NCBI RefSeq assembly: GCF_026625885.1 | Contig: NZ_CP113068.1 | Span: 1,922,001-1,986,000, forward strand | Direction of reading: 5' to 3' | DNA: 64,000 bases | Source: Roseateles sp. SL47 | Lineage (GTDB): Bacteria; Pseudomonadota; Gammaproteobacteria; Burkholderiales; Burkholderiaceae_C | Shown here: positions 9,461-19,230 of the stretch, piece by piece | Numbering within the stretch: position 1 is the stretch's first letter | How the letters are laid out: each line of letters opens with the position of its first letter | The notes under the pieces: generated by a model | What the model was told of the DNA's origin: nothing | Databases searched by the model: none | What the model saw: only the letters and a program-made list of their open reading frames with translations | Program-made: the position numbers and the translations under genes

Positions 9461-10833
9461 GGCCGCTGGTTGCCACCCACCAGCGGTTGAGGAGGGCGGG
9501 CGGGCTCGTCCTCGGCATGACCTTGGGGTTGGCCGCTCTTGGCACGTGGGCCGGACCCCGGCCACAGCACCCGGTGGATGAGCGGCAGGCCGGGCGGCCC
9601 CTATCGGCATCGACGTCCGCCTCGGTGCCCGCTTCGGTACCCGTCCGCACCGCCGGTCCCTGGGCGCCCGATCTGCGGGAGCGGATCGACCCTGTGCCGG
9701 TGCGTGTCGTGGATGCGCAGGGGCGGATGGTGGCGGGTGAACTGCCGGTGACGGTGTTCAGGCCCGCCGGACCGGGGCCATTTCCGCTGGCCGTCATCAG
9801 TCATGGCCGCGACTGGCGCCAGCGCGCCCACTATCAGCGCCAGCGGTATGAGTCGGCGGCGCGCTTTTTTGTCCGCAAGGGGTATGCCGTCGCGGTGCCG
9901 TTGCGCCTGGGTTATGGGGAACTGGCTGCAGCCGGTGACCCGGAATCCACCCTCAGTTGCGATCATCCGCGCTATGCGGAGGCCCTGGGCGCCGCGGGCC
10001 AGCAGATCGCCAGTGTGGTGCGATTCATGGTGAAACAGCCGGACATCGAAGCTTCCCGCACGGTGCTGGTGGGGCAGTCGGTGGGCGGCATGGCATCGCT
10101 GGCGGCGCTGGCTGCATTGCAGTCGCCGGTGCATCCCCCATCGTCGCAGCCACTGCAGACGTCCCAGGCCGAATTCGACGTGCCCATGCCGTCGATCCTG
10201 GCCGTCATCAACATCTCCGGCGGCCATGGGGGCCGCCCGGACGGTGCCGGATCCCCCTGCCGTCCCGATCTGCTCAAGCAGGAGCTGGCGCGGCTGGGCC
10301 GTCTGCAGCATCAGCAGCCCGAGGCAGCAGTTCCCACCCTGTGGCTGTACGCCGACAACGATCGATTCTTCGGCGCGCACTGGCCGACCCAATGGGCGCA
10401 GGCCTATCAGGAAGCCGGTGGGCGGATGAGCTGGCGTTCGCTGCCGCCGGTCGGCCAGGACGGGCACCGGCTCTTCACCGAGGCCAACGACGTCTGGCAG
10501 CCGGTGGTGGATGCCTTCCTGCGGCCGCTGGGGGTCGAGATTCCCGGCGCACTGCCGTATCCGCCAGAGGACGACCGGGGTTGGGTCGATGTGGGCGACC
10601 TGTCCGCGCTGCCCACCTCCACGCCGGAACTGCAGCGCCTGTACCGCGCCTTTCTGGCAGCGCCGCTGCCTCGCGCCTTTGCCATGAATGGCCAGACCCG
10701 CTCCGCCTTTGCCACCGGTGACGACGCCTCGTCGCGCGCCTTGGCGAGGTGCGAAGAGGGCGCGCAGGCGGAAACCCCTTGCCACCTGTACGCGGTCAAT
10801 CGCACTGTTGTCTGGAGCCCGCCAAGACCATGA
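9457..10833 (+). CDS. Exported alpha/beta-hydrolase (dienelactone hydrolase/esterase-like)
   Basis: A 458-residue protein with an Arg-rich N-terminus and a hydrophobic segment (GGLVLGMTLGLAALGTWA) that looks like a signal peptide. The hydrolase domain shows VISHGRDW (oxyanion-hole region) and the nucleophile elbow GQSVGG with Ser208; an acidic residue and DGHRLF near the end could complete a triad. The ATG overlaps the GNAT stop and the stop overlaps the next ATG, so translation is coupled on both sides. Predicted export makes it unlikely to replace BioH in pimeloyl-ACP ester cleavage even though biotin genes follow. Substrate unknown. Confidence 0.8.
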   Translation: MRPLVATHQRLRRAGGLVLGMTLGLAALGTWAGPRPQHPVDERQAGRPLSASTSASVPASVPVRTAGPWAPDLRERIDPVPVRVVDAQGRMVAGELPVTVFRPAGPGPFPLAVISHGRDWRQRAHYQRQRYESAARFFVRKGYAVAVPLRLGYGELAAAGDPESTLSCDHPRYAEALGAAGQQIASVVRFMVKQPDIEASRTVLVGQSVGGMASLAALAALQSPVHPPSSQPLQTSQAEFDVPMPSILAVINISGGHGGRPDGAGSPCRPDLLKQELARLGRLQHQQPEAAVPTLWLYADNDRFFGAHWPTQWAQAYQEAGGRMSWRSLPPVGQDGHRLFTEANDVWQPVVDAFLRPLGVEIPGALPYPPEDDRGWVDVGDLSALPTSTPELQRLYRAFLAAPLPRAFAMNGQTRSAFATGDDASSRALARCEEGAQAETPCHLYAVNRTVVWSPPRP

Positions 10834-11654
10834 CCCCGCCCCCCTTGATTCCCTTGCCCTCGTTGCCCTCATCCCTCACGACGCTGCGACTCACCCGCGA
10901 CGGCGCCGTGGCCCGCGTCACCCTGGCCCGTCCGGAGGTGCGCAATGCCTTCAACGACATCGTCATTCAGGAACTGACCCAGACCTTCGAGGCCCTGGCC
11001 CAGGACCCTTCGCTGCGTGCCGTGGTGCTGGCGGCTGAAGGCAAGGCCTTCTGTGCCGGCGCGGACCTCAACTGGATGAAGGCCATGGCCGGGTACAGCT
11101 GGGAAGACAACCATGCGGATGCCGCACGCCTGGCCCACATGCTCTGGACCCTGTATCGCTGCCCGGTGCCGGTGATCGCGCAGGTGCAGGGCGATGCCTA
11201 TGCGGGCGGCGTGGGCCTGGTGTCGGTGTGCGATATCGTGGTGGCGGTGGACACTGCCGGCTTCTGCCTGTCCGAGGCCAAGCTGGGCCTGTTGCCGGCC
11301 ACCATCGCCCCGTATGTGGTGCGGGCGATGGGAGAACAGTCTTCGCGGCGATACTTCGTCACCGCTGAACGGTTCTCCGCGGCCGAGGCTCACCGCCTGG
11401 GCCTCGTGCATGAGTTGGTCACCGCCGACACACTGGAAGAGACCGTGCAGGGCCTGTGCACCGCGCTGGTGGCCAATGGCCCGATGGCCGTGCGGGCCTG
11501 CAAGCGGCTGGTTCAGGACGTGGCGCATGCGCCGCTCACCGAGGCACAACGCGACGACACCGCCCGTCGTATCGCCGACATCCGCGCCAGCGCGGAAGGA
11601 CGCGACGGCGTGCAGAGTTTCCTCACCAAGTCCCGACCTGGCTGGCTGGCCTGA
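10830..11654 (+). CDS. liuC: Methylglutaconyl-CoA hydratase (enoyl-CoA hydratase family)
   Basis: A 274-residue crotonase-fold enzyme. It hydrates 3-methylglutaconyl-CoA to HMG-CoA, the step between the carboxylase and the lyase of leucine catabolism. Diagnostic stretches are KAFCAGADLNWMKAMAGY (oxyanion-hole region; the DLNWM form is typical of this hydratase) and GDAYAGGVGLVSVCDI. The ATG at 10830 overlaps the preceding stop and leaves a short Pro-rich leader before the conserved domain. Its neighbours, both carboxylase subunits and HMG-CoA lyase, support the specific assignment. Confidence 0.92.
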   Translation: MTPPPLIPLPSLPSSLTTLRLTRDGAVARVTLARPEVRNAFNDIVIQELTQTFEALAQDPSLRAVVLAAEGKAFCAGADLNWMKAMAGYSWEDNHADAARLAHMLWTLYRCPVPVIAQVQGDAYAGGVGLVSVCDIVVAVDTAGFCLSEAKLGLLPATIAPYVVRAMGEQSSRRYFVTAERFSAAEAHRLGLVHELVTADTLEETVQGLCTALVANGPMAVRACKRLVQDVAHAPLTEAQRDDTARRIADIRASAEGRDGVQSFLTKSRPGWLA

Positions 11655-11684
11655 TTCCGACCCGAGTTTTCGATTTCCGTTTCC

Positions 11685-13064
11685 ATGTCCGAAGCAGTAC
11701 AACAAGACTGGCAACGCCGCAGCCTCCGCGCGGTGTGGCATCCCTGCACCCAGATGGCGCGTGCCGAGCGCGTGCCGCCGCTGCCCATTGCACGCGGGCA
11801 GGGCCCGTGGCTGTTTGATCATCAGGGGCGTCGATATTTCGATGCCAACAGTTCGTGGTGGGTGAACCTCTTCGGCCATGCCGATCCGGCGCTGAACGAC
11901 GCCATCAAGCATCAGCTCGACACCCTGCCGCACGTGATGCTGGCCGGCTGCACCCATGAGCCGGCCGTGCGGCTGGCCGAGCGGCTCTCTGCCCGCACCG
12001 GCGGGGCGCTGGGCCATCTGTTCTTCGGCAGCGATGGGGCGAGTGCGGTGGAGATCGCACTCAAGCAGAGCTTTCACAGCTGGCGCAACCGCGGGCGTGG
12101 GTCCAAGCGCGAATTCGTCTGCCTTCGCAATGGCTATCACGGGGAAACCATCGGTGCGCTGGCCGTGACCGATGTGGCCATCTTCCGCGATGCCTACGAC
12201 CCCTTGCTGATGCGTGCCCACATCGTCAACTCGCCGGACCAGCGGCTGGGCAATGAGCAGGCCGCGCTGGACGACATGCGGGCACTGCTGAGCGAGCGGT
12301 CGCAGCAGATTGCGGCTGTCATCGTGGAGCCGCTGGTGCAGGGCGCTGCCGGCATGGTGATGCATGCACCGTCGTATCTGCGCCGCCTGCGCCAGCTTTG
12401 CCGCGAGTTCGACGTGCATCTGATCGCTGATGAGATCGCTGTCGGCTGCGGCCGTACGGGGACCTTCTTTGCGTGGGAGCAGGTCAGCCCGCTGCCCGGT
12501 ACGGCGGCTTCGGATGAGACCCCCGCGACCCCCGCGACCCCCGCGACCCCGGCCACGGGCGCTGACTGGCCCGACTTCCTGCTGCTGTCCAAGGGCATCA
12601 CTGGCGGCACCTTGCCGCTGTCGCTGGTGCTGACGACCGATGAGGTCTATCAGGCCTTCTGGTCGGAAGACGTCACGCGCGGCTTCCTGCATTCCCACAG
12701 CTACACGGGCAACCCGCTGGCCTGTGCCGCCGCCAATGCGGTGCTGGATCGTTTTGATGCCGGCCAACTGGCGGTCAACCAGCAGCAGGCGGCGCATCTC
12801 ACCGCCGCCTTTGCACCCTTGGCGGCGCATCCGCAGGTGGCGCATCTGCGTCAGCGCGGCACCATCCTGGCGTTCGATGTGAAGCCCGCCATTGAACGCT
12901 TCTCCGAGCGCTTCCACCTGGCTGCGCGTGAGCATGAACTGCTGATCCGCCCCATCGGCCAGACGGTCTATCTGATGCCTCCCTACCTCGTGGATGAGGC
13001 CAGCGCCCAGTTCCTGGCCTGCGCCGTGCAGGACTCGCTGCAGGAGGTGCTGCATGCTGCTTGA
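11685..13064 (+). CDS. bioA: Adenosylmethionine-8-amino-7-oxononanoate aminotransferase
   Basis: A 459-residue class III PLP aminotransferase that makes 7,8-diaminopelargonate in biotin synthesis. Motifs include WHPCTQM near the N-terminus, [29 protein letters not shown] and the PLP lysine in [10 protein letters not shown] (Lys303). A Thr-Pro-Ala repeat at about residues 279-290, encoded by a 9-base tandem repeat, sits in a loop before the PLP-lysine strand and is absent from usual BioA proteins. It overlaps bioF by 11 bases and starts 30 bases after liuC. Confidence 0.97.
   Translation: MSEAVQQDWQRRSLRAVWHPCTQMARAERVPPLPIARGQGPWLFDHQGRRYFDANSSWWVNLFGHADPALNDAIKHQLDTLPHVMLAGCTHEPAVRLAERLSARTGGALGHLFFGSDGASAVEIALKQSFHSWRNRGRGSKREFVCLRNGYHGETIGALAVTDVAIFRDAYDPLLMRAHIVNSPDQRLGNEQAALDDMRALLSERSQQIAAVIVEPLVQGAAGMVMHAPSYLRRLRQLCREFDVHLIADEIAVGCGRTGTFFAWEQVSPLPGTAASDETPATPATPATPATGADWPDFLLLSKGITGGTLPLSLVLTTDEVYQAFWSEDVTRGFLHSHSYTGNPLACAAANAVLDRFDAGQLAVNQQQAAHLTAAFAPLAAHPQVAHLRQRGTILAFDVKPAIERFSERFHLAAREHELLIRPIGQTVYLMPPYLVDEASAQFLACAVQDSLQEVLHAA
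12519..12550 (+). repeat. In-frame 9-base tandem repeat in bioA
   Basis: The unit ACCCCCGCG is repeated three times plus a degenerate fourth copy, encoding Thr-Pro-Ala triplets. As each unit is three codons, copy-number change would keep the frame. Confidence 0.85.
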
Positions 13065-14259
13065 CCACCTGCAGTCCAAACTCGACGCGTTGAAGGCGCA
13101 GAGCCTGACGCGTTTCACCCGTGTGGCCGAAACCGGCACCGCGCCGCGACAGATCGTCCGTGGGGCGGACGGGCAGGCGCGGGAGCTGCTGATGTTCTGC
13201 AGCAATGACTACCTTGGCCTGGCGGCCCATCCGGCGATTGCGCGGGCACTGGCGGAAGGCGCGGACATCTATGGCGGCGGTTCGGGCGCGTCGCCGCTGG
13301 TGAGTGGGCATTCCCGTGCGCATCACGATGTGGAAGCGCAATTGGCCGACTGGTTCTCGCCCTGGATCCCACAGGCACGGGCCATCGGCTTTTGCACCGG
13401 CTACATGGCCAATCTGGCGGTGGTGGCAACACTGGGCGATGCCCAGGCGGAAATTTTCAGCGAGACGCTCAACCATGCCTCGCTGATCGACGGCACCCGG
13501 CTGGCCAAGGCCAAGGTCACGCGCTACGCCCATGTGGATCTGCAGGACCTGCGCACGCAGCTCGCCGCCAGTTCCGCCCGCATCAAGCTGATCGTCACCG
13601 ATGCGGTGTTCAGCATGGATGGCGACATCGCGCCGCTGCCCGGGTTGCTGGCGCTGGCCGAAGAATTCGATGCCTGGCTGATCGTGGACGATGCCCACGG
13701 CCTGGGCGTGCTGGGTGAGGGCGGCGCGGGCTCGCTGGAGCACTTTGGTCTGCGTAGCGAGCGGCTGATCGTCATGGGCACACTGGGCAAGTCCGCCGGC
13801 CTGGCCGGGGCGTTTGTGGTGGCTCATTCCACGATCATCGACTACCTGCTGCAGGCGGCCCGCAACTACATCTTCTCGACGGCTTCGCCCCCGGCGGTGG
13901 AGCATGCGCTGCTGACCAGCCTGGCGCTGATGCGCAGTGCGGAAGGGCGCGCCCGTCGCGAACACCTGATCGGCCTGCAGGCCCGCCTGCGCCGAGGCAT
14001 CGAGGCGCTGCTGGACCGGCATCCCCAACTGCCCTGGCGCCTGGCCGCCTCCAGCACCCCCATCCAGCCGCTGATCATCGGCGGCAATGCCGAGGTCATG
14101 GCCCTGGCCGCCGCGCTGGAGCAGCAAGGCCTGCGCGTGCCCGGCATCCGGCCGCCCACCGTGCCCAAGGGCGAAGCGCGCTTGCGCATCACCTTGTGTG
14201 CCACCCATACCGATGACGATGTCGACCGCCTGGTCGCTGCCCTGGAGGCCTGCGCATGA
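13054..14259 (+). CDS. bioF: 8-amino-7-oxononanoate synthase
   Basis: A 401-residue alpha-oxoamine synthase that condenses pimeloyl-ACP (or -CoA) with alanine. It shows [56 protein letters not shown] and the PLP lysine motif [14 protein letters not shown] (Lys246). ATG 13054 lies inside the end of bioA (11-base overlap) and gives the standard family start; an upstream in-frame start would lengthen the overlap needlessly. The stop overlaps bioD by four bases. Confidence 0.97.
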   Translation: MLLDHLQSKLDALKAQSLTRFTRVAETGTAPRQIVRGADGQARELLMFCSNDYLGLAAHPAIARALAEGADIYGGGSGASPLVSGHSRAHHDVEAQLADWFSPWIPQARAIGFCTGYMANLAVVATLGDAQAEIFSETLNHASLIDGTRLAKAKVTRYAHVDLQDLRTQLAASSARIKLIVTDAVFSMDGDIAPLPGLLALAEEFDAWLIVDDAHGLGVLGEGGAGSLEHFGLRSERLIVMGTLGKSAGLAGAFVVAHSTIIDYLLQAARNYIFSTASPPAVEHALLTSLALMRSAEGRARREHLIGLQARLRRGIEALLDRHPQLPWRLAASSTPIQPLIIGGNAEVMALAAALEQQGLRVPGIRPPTVPKGEARLRITLCATHTDDDVDRLVAALEACA

Positions 14260-14993
14260 GCGCTCCCCAATCCCCCGCAGTCCCCAGGTTCCCTGGGTTC
14301 TTCATCACCGGCACCGACACCGAGATCGGCAAGACCTGCATCACGGCCGGCCTGACGCAGGCCTTCCAGCAGCTTGGACGCCGTGTGGCGCCGATCAAAT
14401 CGCTGGCGGCCGGGCAGAGCCAGGATGCGCAGGGCGCCTGGGTCAACGAAGATGTGGCCCAGCTGCATGCCGCGCAGACCCTGGGCCTGAGCACCGATGA
14501 GGTGGGCCCGCTGCAGTTTCGTGAACCCTGCGCGCCCCACATTGCGGCCCGCCTGGAAGGCCGCAGCATCGACCGCGAAGCCCTGCTGGCGGCCATTGCC
14601 ACGACGGCCGCCAAGGCTGACCTGTCCTTGGTGGAAGGCGTGGGTGGTTTCCGCGTGCCCCTCACGGACACCTGGGACACCGCCGACCTGGCCGTCGATC
14701 TGGGCCTGCCGGTGGTGCTGGTGGTGGGCCTTCGCCTGGGCTGCATCAGCCATGCCTTGCTGACGGCCGAAGCCATCCTGGCGCGTGGCCTGCGGCTGGC
14801 CGGCTGGGTGGCGAACACCGCCGACCCGCATCAACCCCATGTGGCGGACAATCTGTCCGCATTAAGCGCGCGCCTGAACCCGATCACGGGCGGGCCGTGC
14901 TGGGGCCATGTGCCCCGATTGACCCATCCCTCTCCTGCGGCCGTGGCCGCGTACCTGCAGCAGCCCCTGCTGCTGAACGCCTTGAAAGCATGA
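14256..14993 (+). CDS. bioD: Dethiobiotin synthetase
   Basis: A 245-residue ATP-dependent carboxylase that closes the ureido ring of dethiobiotin. The P-loop is near the N-terminus ([18 protein letters not shown]), followed by [22 protein letters not shown] and [11 protein letters not shown]. In the usual P-loop the residue before GKT is Val or Ala, so Ile here is conservative. It has ATGA overlaps with both bioF and bioB, giving tightly coupled translation. Confidence 0.96.
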   Translation: MSAPQSPAVPRFPGFFITGTDTEIGKTCITAGLTQAFQQLGRRVAPIKSLAAGQSQDAQGAWVNEDVAQLHAAQTLGLSTDEVGPLQFREPCAPHIAARLEGRSIDREALLAAIATTAAKADLSLVEGVGGFRVPLTDTWDTADLAVDLGLPVVLVVGLRLGCISHALLTAEAILARGLRLAGWVANTADPHQPHVADNLSALSARLNPITGGPCWGHVPRLTHPSPAAVAAYLQQPLLLNALKA

Positions 14994-16072
14994 CGATGAA
15001 GCAGACCGTCAACCAGATCCAGACGCTGACGCCCACCACCAACGAGCAGCGCCGTAACGCCAAGCCCTGGACGGTGAATGAGATCGCAGCCCTGTTCGAG
15101 CTGCCGTTCAACGACCTGCTCTTCCGCGCGCAGCAAGTCCACCGTGAGAACTTCGATGCGAATGCGGTGCAGCTGTCCACGCTGCTGTCGATCAAGACTG
15201 GCGGCTGCGAAGAGGACTGCAAGTACTGCCCGCAGTCGGCCCACTTCGACACCGGCCTGAAGGCCGAAAAGCTGATCCCGCTGGAAGAAGTGCTGGAAGC
15301 CGCTCGTGCCGCCAAGGCCAGCGGAGCCACCCGCTTCTGCATGGGCGCGGCCTGGCGCTCGCCCAAGGAACGACATCTGGAAGCCATCGGCGAGATGATC
15401 ACCGAGGTGAAGGCCATGGGCCTGGAAACCTGCCTGACCGCCGGCATGCTGGCCGATGGGCAGGCTGAACAGCTGCGTGATGCGGGCCTGGACTACTACA
15501 ACCACAACCTGGACACGTCGCCCGAGTTCTACGGCCAGATCATCACCACCCGCACCTATCAAGACCGGCTGGACACGCTGGACCGTGTGCGCGGCGTGGG
15601 CCTGAAGGTCTGCTCCGGCGGCATTGTCGGCATGGGTGAAACCCGTCGTCAGCGTGCCGGCCTGATCGCCCAACTGGCCAATCTGGAGCCCTATCCGGAA
15701 TCGGTGCCCATCAACAACCTGGTGCAGGTGGAAGGCACGCCGCTGGCTGGCACCGAGGCCCTGGACCCGTTTGAATTCATCCGCACGATCGCGGTGGCGC
15801 GCATCACCATGCCGCGCGCGATGGTCCGTCTGTCGGCCGGCCGCGAAGAGATGCCCGAAACCATGCAAGCGCTTTGTTTCCTGGCCGGTGCCAACAGCAT
15901 GTTCTACGGCGACAAGCTGCTGACCACCAGCAACCCTCAGGCCGAGAAGGACCGCAAGCTGATCGACCGCCTGGGCATGCATTGCGCCATTGAGGCCGAG
16001 CTGAGCGCGGACGCGCCGGTGAGCGCAGAAGCGACCACCAGCACTGCGGGCGCCTGCGGCCACTGCCACTGA
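14990..16072 (+). CDS. bioB: Biotin synthase
   Basis: A 360-residue radical SAM enzyme that inserts sulfur into dethiobiotin. The SAM [4Fe-4S] ligands are Cys73, Cys77 and Cys80 ([15 protein letters not shown]). Further motifs are [27 protein letters not shown] and [19 protein letters not shown] 14990 overlaps the bioD stop; a second ATG two codons on is an alternative. The C-terminus carries extra Cys and His residues (GACGHCH). Confidence 0.97.
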   Translation: MTMKQTVNQIQTLTPTTNEQRRNAKPWTVNEIAALFELPFNDLLFRAQQVHRENFDANAVQLSTLLSIKTGGCEEDCKYCPQSAHFDTGLKAEKLIPLEEVLEAARAAKASGATRFCMGAAWRSPKERHLEAIGEMITEVKAMGLETCLTAGMLADGQAEQLRDAGLDYYNHNLDTSPEFYGQIITTRTYQDRLDTLDRVRGVGLKVCSGGIVGMGETRRQRAGLIAQLANLEPYPESVPINNLVQVEGTPLAGTEALDPFEFIRTIAVARITMPRAMVRLSAGREEMPETMQALCFLAGANSMFYGDKLLTTSNPQAEKDRKLIDRLGMHCAIEAELSADAPVSAEATTSTAGACGHCH

Positions 16073-16109
16073 CCGGTCCGGCCCTGTAGGGATGACGGGC
16101 CCGCAGTCG

Positions 16110-16150
16110 GCCCGCCCCCAAGGGCGCAGGGCCCGCCCCCGAGGGCGCAG
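16110..16150. repeat. Two-copy 20-base GC-rich tandem repeat between bioB and liuD
   Basis: GCCCGCCCCCAAGGGCGCAG (16110-16129) recurs at 16131-16150 with one mismatch. CGCCC...GGGCG makes each copy able to fold. The 188-base gap otherwise holds only the liuD ribosome site. Confidence 0.8.
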
Positions 16151-16260
16151 ACCCCAGCCGCGTCGGGCGGCTTGATTCCCGACCACCACCACCGGAGCGT
16201 GCCGGCAGCCGCAGCCACAAGCGGCGGCGTGACCGGCAGCCGGGGCTTGAGGAGACAACC

Positions 16261-18249
16261 TTGTTCAAGAAGATCCTGATTGCCAACCGCGGCGAGATCG
16301 CCTGCCGCGTGGCCGCCACGGCACGACGCCTGGGCGTCAAAACCGTGGCGGTGTATAGCGATGCCGACGAGCAGGCGCGCCATGTGCGGGCCTGTGACGA
16401 GGCTGTGCACGTCGGTGGTTCCGCGCCGCGCGACAGCTACCTGCAATGGCAGCGCATCCTGGACGCTGCGCGCCAGACGGGCGCGGAGGCGGTGCATCCG
16501 GGCTATGGCTTTCTGAGTGAAAACGAAGAATTTGCCCAGGCCTGCGCCGATGCCGGGCTGGTGTTCATCGGCCCGCCGCCGTCCGCCATCCGTGCCATGG
16601 GGCTCAAGGCCGAATCCAAGCGGCTGATGGAACAGGCGGGGGTGCCCTTGGTGCCGGGGTATCACGGTGCCGATCAGGACCCGGCGCTGCTGCGCCGCGA
16701 GGCCGCGCGCATCGGATATCCGGTGCTCATCAAGGCCAGCGCCGGGGGCGGTGGCAAGGGCATGCGGGCGGTGCAGCGCGAAGAAGACTTTGATGCGGCC
16801 CTGGCCTCCTGCAAGCGCGAGGCGATCAGCAGCTTTGGTGACGACGCCGTGCTGATCGAGCGGTATGTCCAGCGCCCGCGCCACATCGAGATTCAGGTGT
16901 TTGGGGACGGCCACGGCCAGTGCGTCTATCTGTTTGAGCGGGATTGCTCGGTGCAGCGCCGTCACCAGAAGGTGCTGGAAGAAGCACCGGCGCCTGGCAT
17001 GACGGCCGAGCGGCGTGCCGACATGGGAGCGGCCGCTGTTGCCGCTGCCCGTGCGGTGGGGTATCAAGGGGCAGGCACGGTGGAGTTCATCGCCGAGCAG
17101 GATGGCCGCTTCTACTTCATGGAGATGAACACCCGGCTGCAGGTGGAGCATCCCGTCACCGAGGCCATCACCGGGCTGGACCTGGTGGAGTGGCAGTTGC
17201 GCGTGGCCGCTGGGGAGCCGCTGCCGCTGCGGCAGGAAGATCTGCGCATCCACGGCCATGCCATTGAGGCCCGCATCTGCGCGGAACACCCGGATGGTGG
17301 GTTCCTGCCCGCGACCGGCCGTCTGGCCGTGGCCCGCTGGCCGGCGCATGACGCCTTTCGGCCAGCGGCGGTGCGCATCGATTCCGGGGTCGGTGAGGGG
17401 GACGAGATCAGCCCCTACTACGACTCGATGATCGCCAAGCTGATTGTGCATGGCGACACGCGCGAGCAGGCCTTGGCGCGCCTGGATGCCGCGCTGCGGG
17501 ACACGCATATCGTCGGGCTGCACACCAACCTTGCATTCCTTCGGCGCTGTGCCGCCACCGCGTCCTTCACCAGCGGGGACGTCGACACCGCCCTGATTGA
17601 ACGCGAACGCGCGGTGCTGTTTGACCAGCCCGGGCTGGCGGTGGCGCAGTCGGCGGCGGCCGTGGTGGCCCACACATTGGCGGAAGAGGCCCTCACCGAA
17701 GGGGCAGATCCCTGGAGCCGTCGGGATGGCTGGCGTCTTTTCGGTGCGGCTCAGCGTCGGTTCGAGCTGGAGATGCAGGGCGTGCATCACACCGTGCTGC
17801 TGGCCCGCCATCACGAGGGGGGACTGTCGCTGACGGTCCAAGGGCAGGAGATGCCACTGAGGGTTCGCTCGGACGGAGCCGAATCGCACGAGCTGTTCCT
17901 GGCGGGGCAGCGGGTGCAGGTGCGCACCTACAAGGTCGGTGATCAGGTGGCGGTGTTTGGGGCAGAAGGTTCCGCGCTGGTCACCGAAGTGGATGTCATC
18001 GCCCACGCGGGCACAGGCGGAACGGAAGGCGGGCGGCTGAGTGCGCCGATGCCGGGCAAGCTCATCGCGTTCCTGGCCCAGCCCGGGGAACCGGTCAGCA
18101 AGGGCCAGCCGCTGGCGGTGATGGAGGCGATGAAGATGGAGCACACCATCACCGCGCCGCGTGACGGCGTGGTGGACGAATTGCTGTTTGCAGTGGGCGA
18201 CCAGGTCGGCGATGGCGCCGAGCTGCTGCGCCTGCGTGCCCAGGCCTGA
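16261..18249 (+). CDS. liuD: Methylcrotonyl-CoA carboxylase biotin-carboxylase/carrier (alpha) subunit
   Basis: A 662-residue protein with an N-terminal biotin carboxylase (KILIANRGEIACRV, HPGYGFLSENEEFA, KASAGGGGKGMR, MEMNTRLQVEHPVTE) and a C-terminal biotinyl domain (EAMKMEH, biotinylated Lys625). It carboxylates its own biotin with ATP and bicarbonate for transfer by the beta subunit. The start is TTG: GGAGA lies six bases upstream and FKKILIANRGE is the normal family opening. Its distance from liuB, with the bio genes in between, is unusual. The HMG-CoA lyase gene begins 13 bases downstream. Confidence 0.95.
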   Translation: MFKKILIANRGEIACRVAATARRLGVKTVAVYSDADEQARHVRACDEAVHVGGSAPRDSYLQWQRILDAARQTGAEAVHPGYGFLSENEEFAQACADAGLVFIGPPPSAIRAMGLKAESKRLMEQAGVPLVPGYHGADQDPALLRREAARIGYPVLIKASAGGGGKGMRAVQREEDFDAALASCKREAISSFGDDAVLIERYVQRPRHIEIQVFGDGHGQCVYLFERDCSVQRRHQKVLEEAPAPGMTAERRADMGAAAVAAARAVGYQGAGTVEFIAEQDGRFYFMEMNTRLQVEHPVTEAITGLDLVEWQLRVAAGEPLPLRQEDLRIHGHAIEARICAEHPDGGFLPATGRLAVARWPAHDAFRPAAVRIDSGVGEGDEISPYYDSMIAKLIVHGDTREQALARLDAALRDTHIVGLHTNLAFLRRCAATASFTSGDVDTALIERERAVLFDQPGLAVAQSAAAVVAHTLAEEALTEGADPWSRRDGWRLFGAAQRRFELEMQGVHHTVLLARHHEGGLSLTVQGQEMPLRVRSDGAESHELFLAGQRVQVRTYKVGDQVAVFGAEGSALVTEVDVIAHAGTGGTEGGRLSAPMPGKLIAFLAQPGEPVSKGQPLAVMEAMKMEHTITAPRDGVVDELLFAVGDQVGDGAELLRLRAQA

Positions 18250-18262
18250 AAGGATCCGCATC

Positions 18263-19174
18263 ATGAGTCATTGGCCAACCCGGGTCACCCTGGTGGATGT
18301 CGGGCCGCGTGACGGCCTGCAGAACGAGCAGGCGCAGGTCGGCACGGCGGACAAGGCGCGGCTGGTCTCCCTGCTGCAGGACGCCGGTCTCAAGGAGATC
18401 GAGGTCACCAGCTTCGTCTCGCCGAAGTGGGTGCCGCAGATGGCGGACAACACCGAGGTGATGGCGGCGGTGGAGCGGCGCCCCGGCGTGCGCTACAGCG
18501 TGCTGGTGCCCAACATGAAGGGGCTGGAAGCGGCGCTGCCAACACAGCCGGATGAAGTGGTGGTGTTTGCCGCCGCCTCGGAGGCCTTCTCCCAGAAGAA
18601 CATCAACTGCTCGATTGCCGAGAGCATCGAGCGTTTTGCGCCGGTGGTGGCGGCCGCCCATGAGGCGGGGTTGAAGGTGCGCGGGGCGTTGTCCTGTGCG
18701 GTGGGCTGCCCGTATCAGGGGGCCGTCTCGCCGGACGAGGTCGATCGGGTGGCGGGCCTGCTGAGATCGGTGGGGGTGGACCATCTGGGTGTGGCCGACA
18801 CGATAGGTGTGGGGACAGCGCGCCAGGTGCAGGCCGCCATGGAACGCGCGCTGCGGCATTTCCCGCTGGTGGAGGTGAGTGGGCATTTCCACGACACCTA
18901 TGGCCAGGCGCTCACCAACATCTTTGCCTGCCTGGAGATGGGCGTACACAGTTTTGATGCCAGCATTGCGGGGCTGGGGGGCTGCCCTTATGCCAAGGGT
19001 GCGACCGGCAACGTGGCGACCGAAGAGGTGGTGTTCATGCTCAACGGGCTTGGTATTGAGACTGGCATTGACCTGGACCGTCTGGTGGATGCGGGAGCGT
19101 TTATTTCCGGGGTGCTCGGGCGCGCGCCCGCTTCGCGCGTGGCGCGGGCGGTGCTGGCGAAGCGGCAGGCTTAG
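18263..19174 (+). CDS. liuE: Hydroxymethylglutaryl-CoA lyase
   Basis: A 303-residue TIM-barrel lyase that cleaves HMG-CoA to acetoacetate and acetyl-CoA, the last step of the leucine pathway. It has the opening VTLVDVGPRDGLQNE, FHDTYGQALTN (metal-binding His) and the signature GLGGCPYAKGATGN with the catalytic Cys. ATG 18263 follows closely on liuD and matches the normal N-terminus. No isovaleryl-CoA dehydrogenase gene (liuA), usually in such clusters, is found in this window. Confidence 0.96.
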   Translation: MSHWPTRVTLVDVGPRDGLQNEQAQVGTADKARLVSLLQDAGLKEIEVTSFVSPKWVPQMADNTEVMAAVERRPGVRYSVLVPNMKGLEAALPTQPDEVVVFAAASEAFSQKNINCSIAESIERFAPVVAAAHEAGLKVRGALSCAVGCPYQGAVSPDEVDRVAGLLRSVGVDHLGVADTIGVGTARQVQAAMERALRHFPLVEVSGHFHDTYGQALTNIFACLEMGVHSFDASIAGLGGCPYAKGATGNVATEEVVFMLNGLGIETGIDLDRLVDAGAFISGVLGRAPASRVARAVLAKRQA

Positions 19175-19178
19175 AGGC

Positions 19179-19230
19179 CAGCCGTAAAGGTCAGCCGTAA
19201 AGGTCACGCATAAGGGTGCCGCATAAGGGT
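19179..19230. repeat. Four tandem 13-base repeats between convergent genes
   Basis: CAGCCGTAAAGGT occurs twice (19179-19191, 19192-19204), followed by the diverged CACGCATAAGGGT and GCCGCATAAGGGT (to 19230). The array fills the gap after liuE and touches the stop codon of the convergent gene. Function unknown. Confidence 0.85.

Noticed and set aside
9457..10833. BioH role for the hydrolase next to the biotin genes
   Set aside because: It has a signal peptide and is larger than BioH, which is cytoplasmic.
16073..16260. Riboswitch or T-box before liuD
   Set aside because: The gap is mostly a GC-rich tandem repeat and shows no conserved riboswitch pattern.
15937..18264. A 775-codon minus-strand open frame opposite liuD
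   Set aside because: Composition is typical of an antisense shadow and there is no recognisable motif; liuD on the plus strand is certain.
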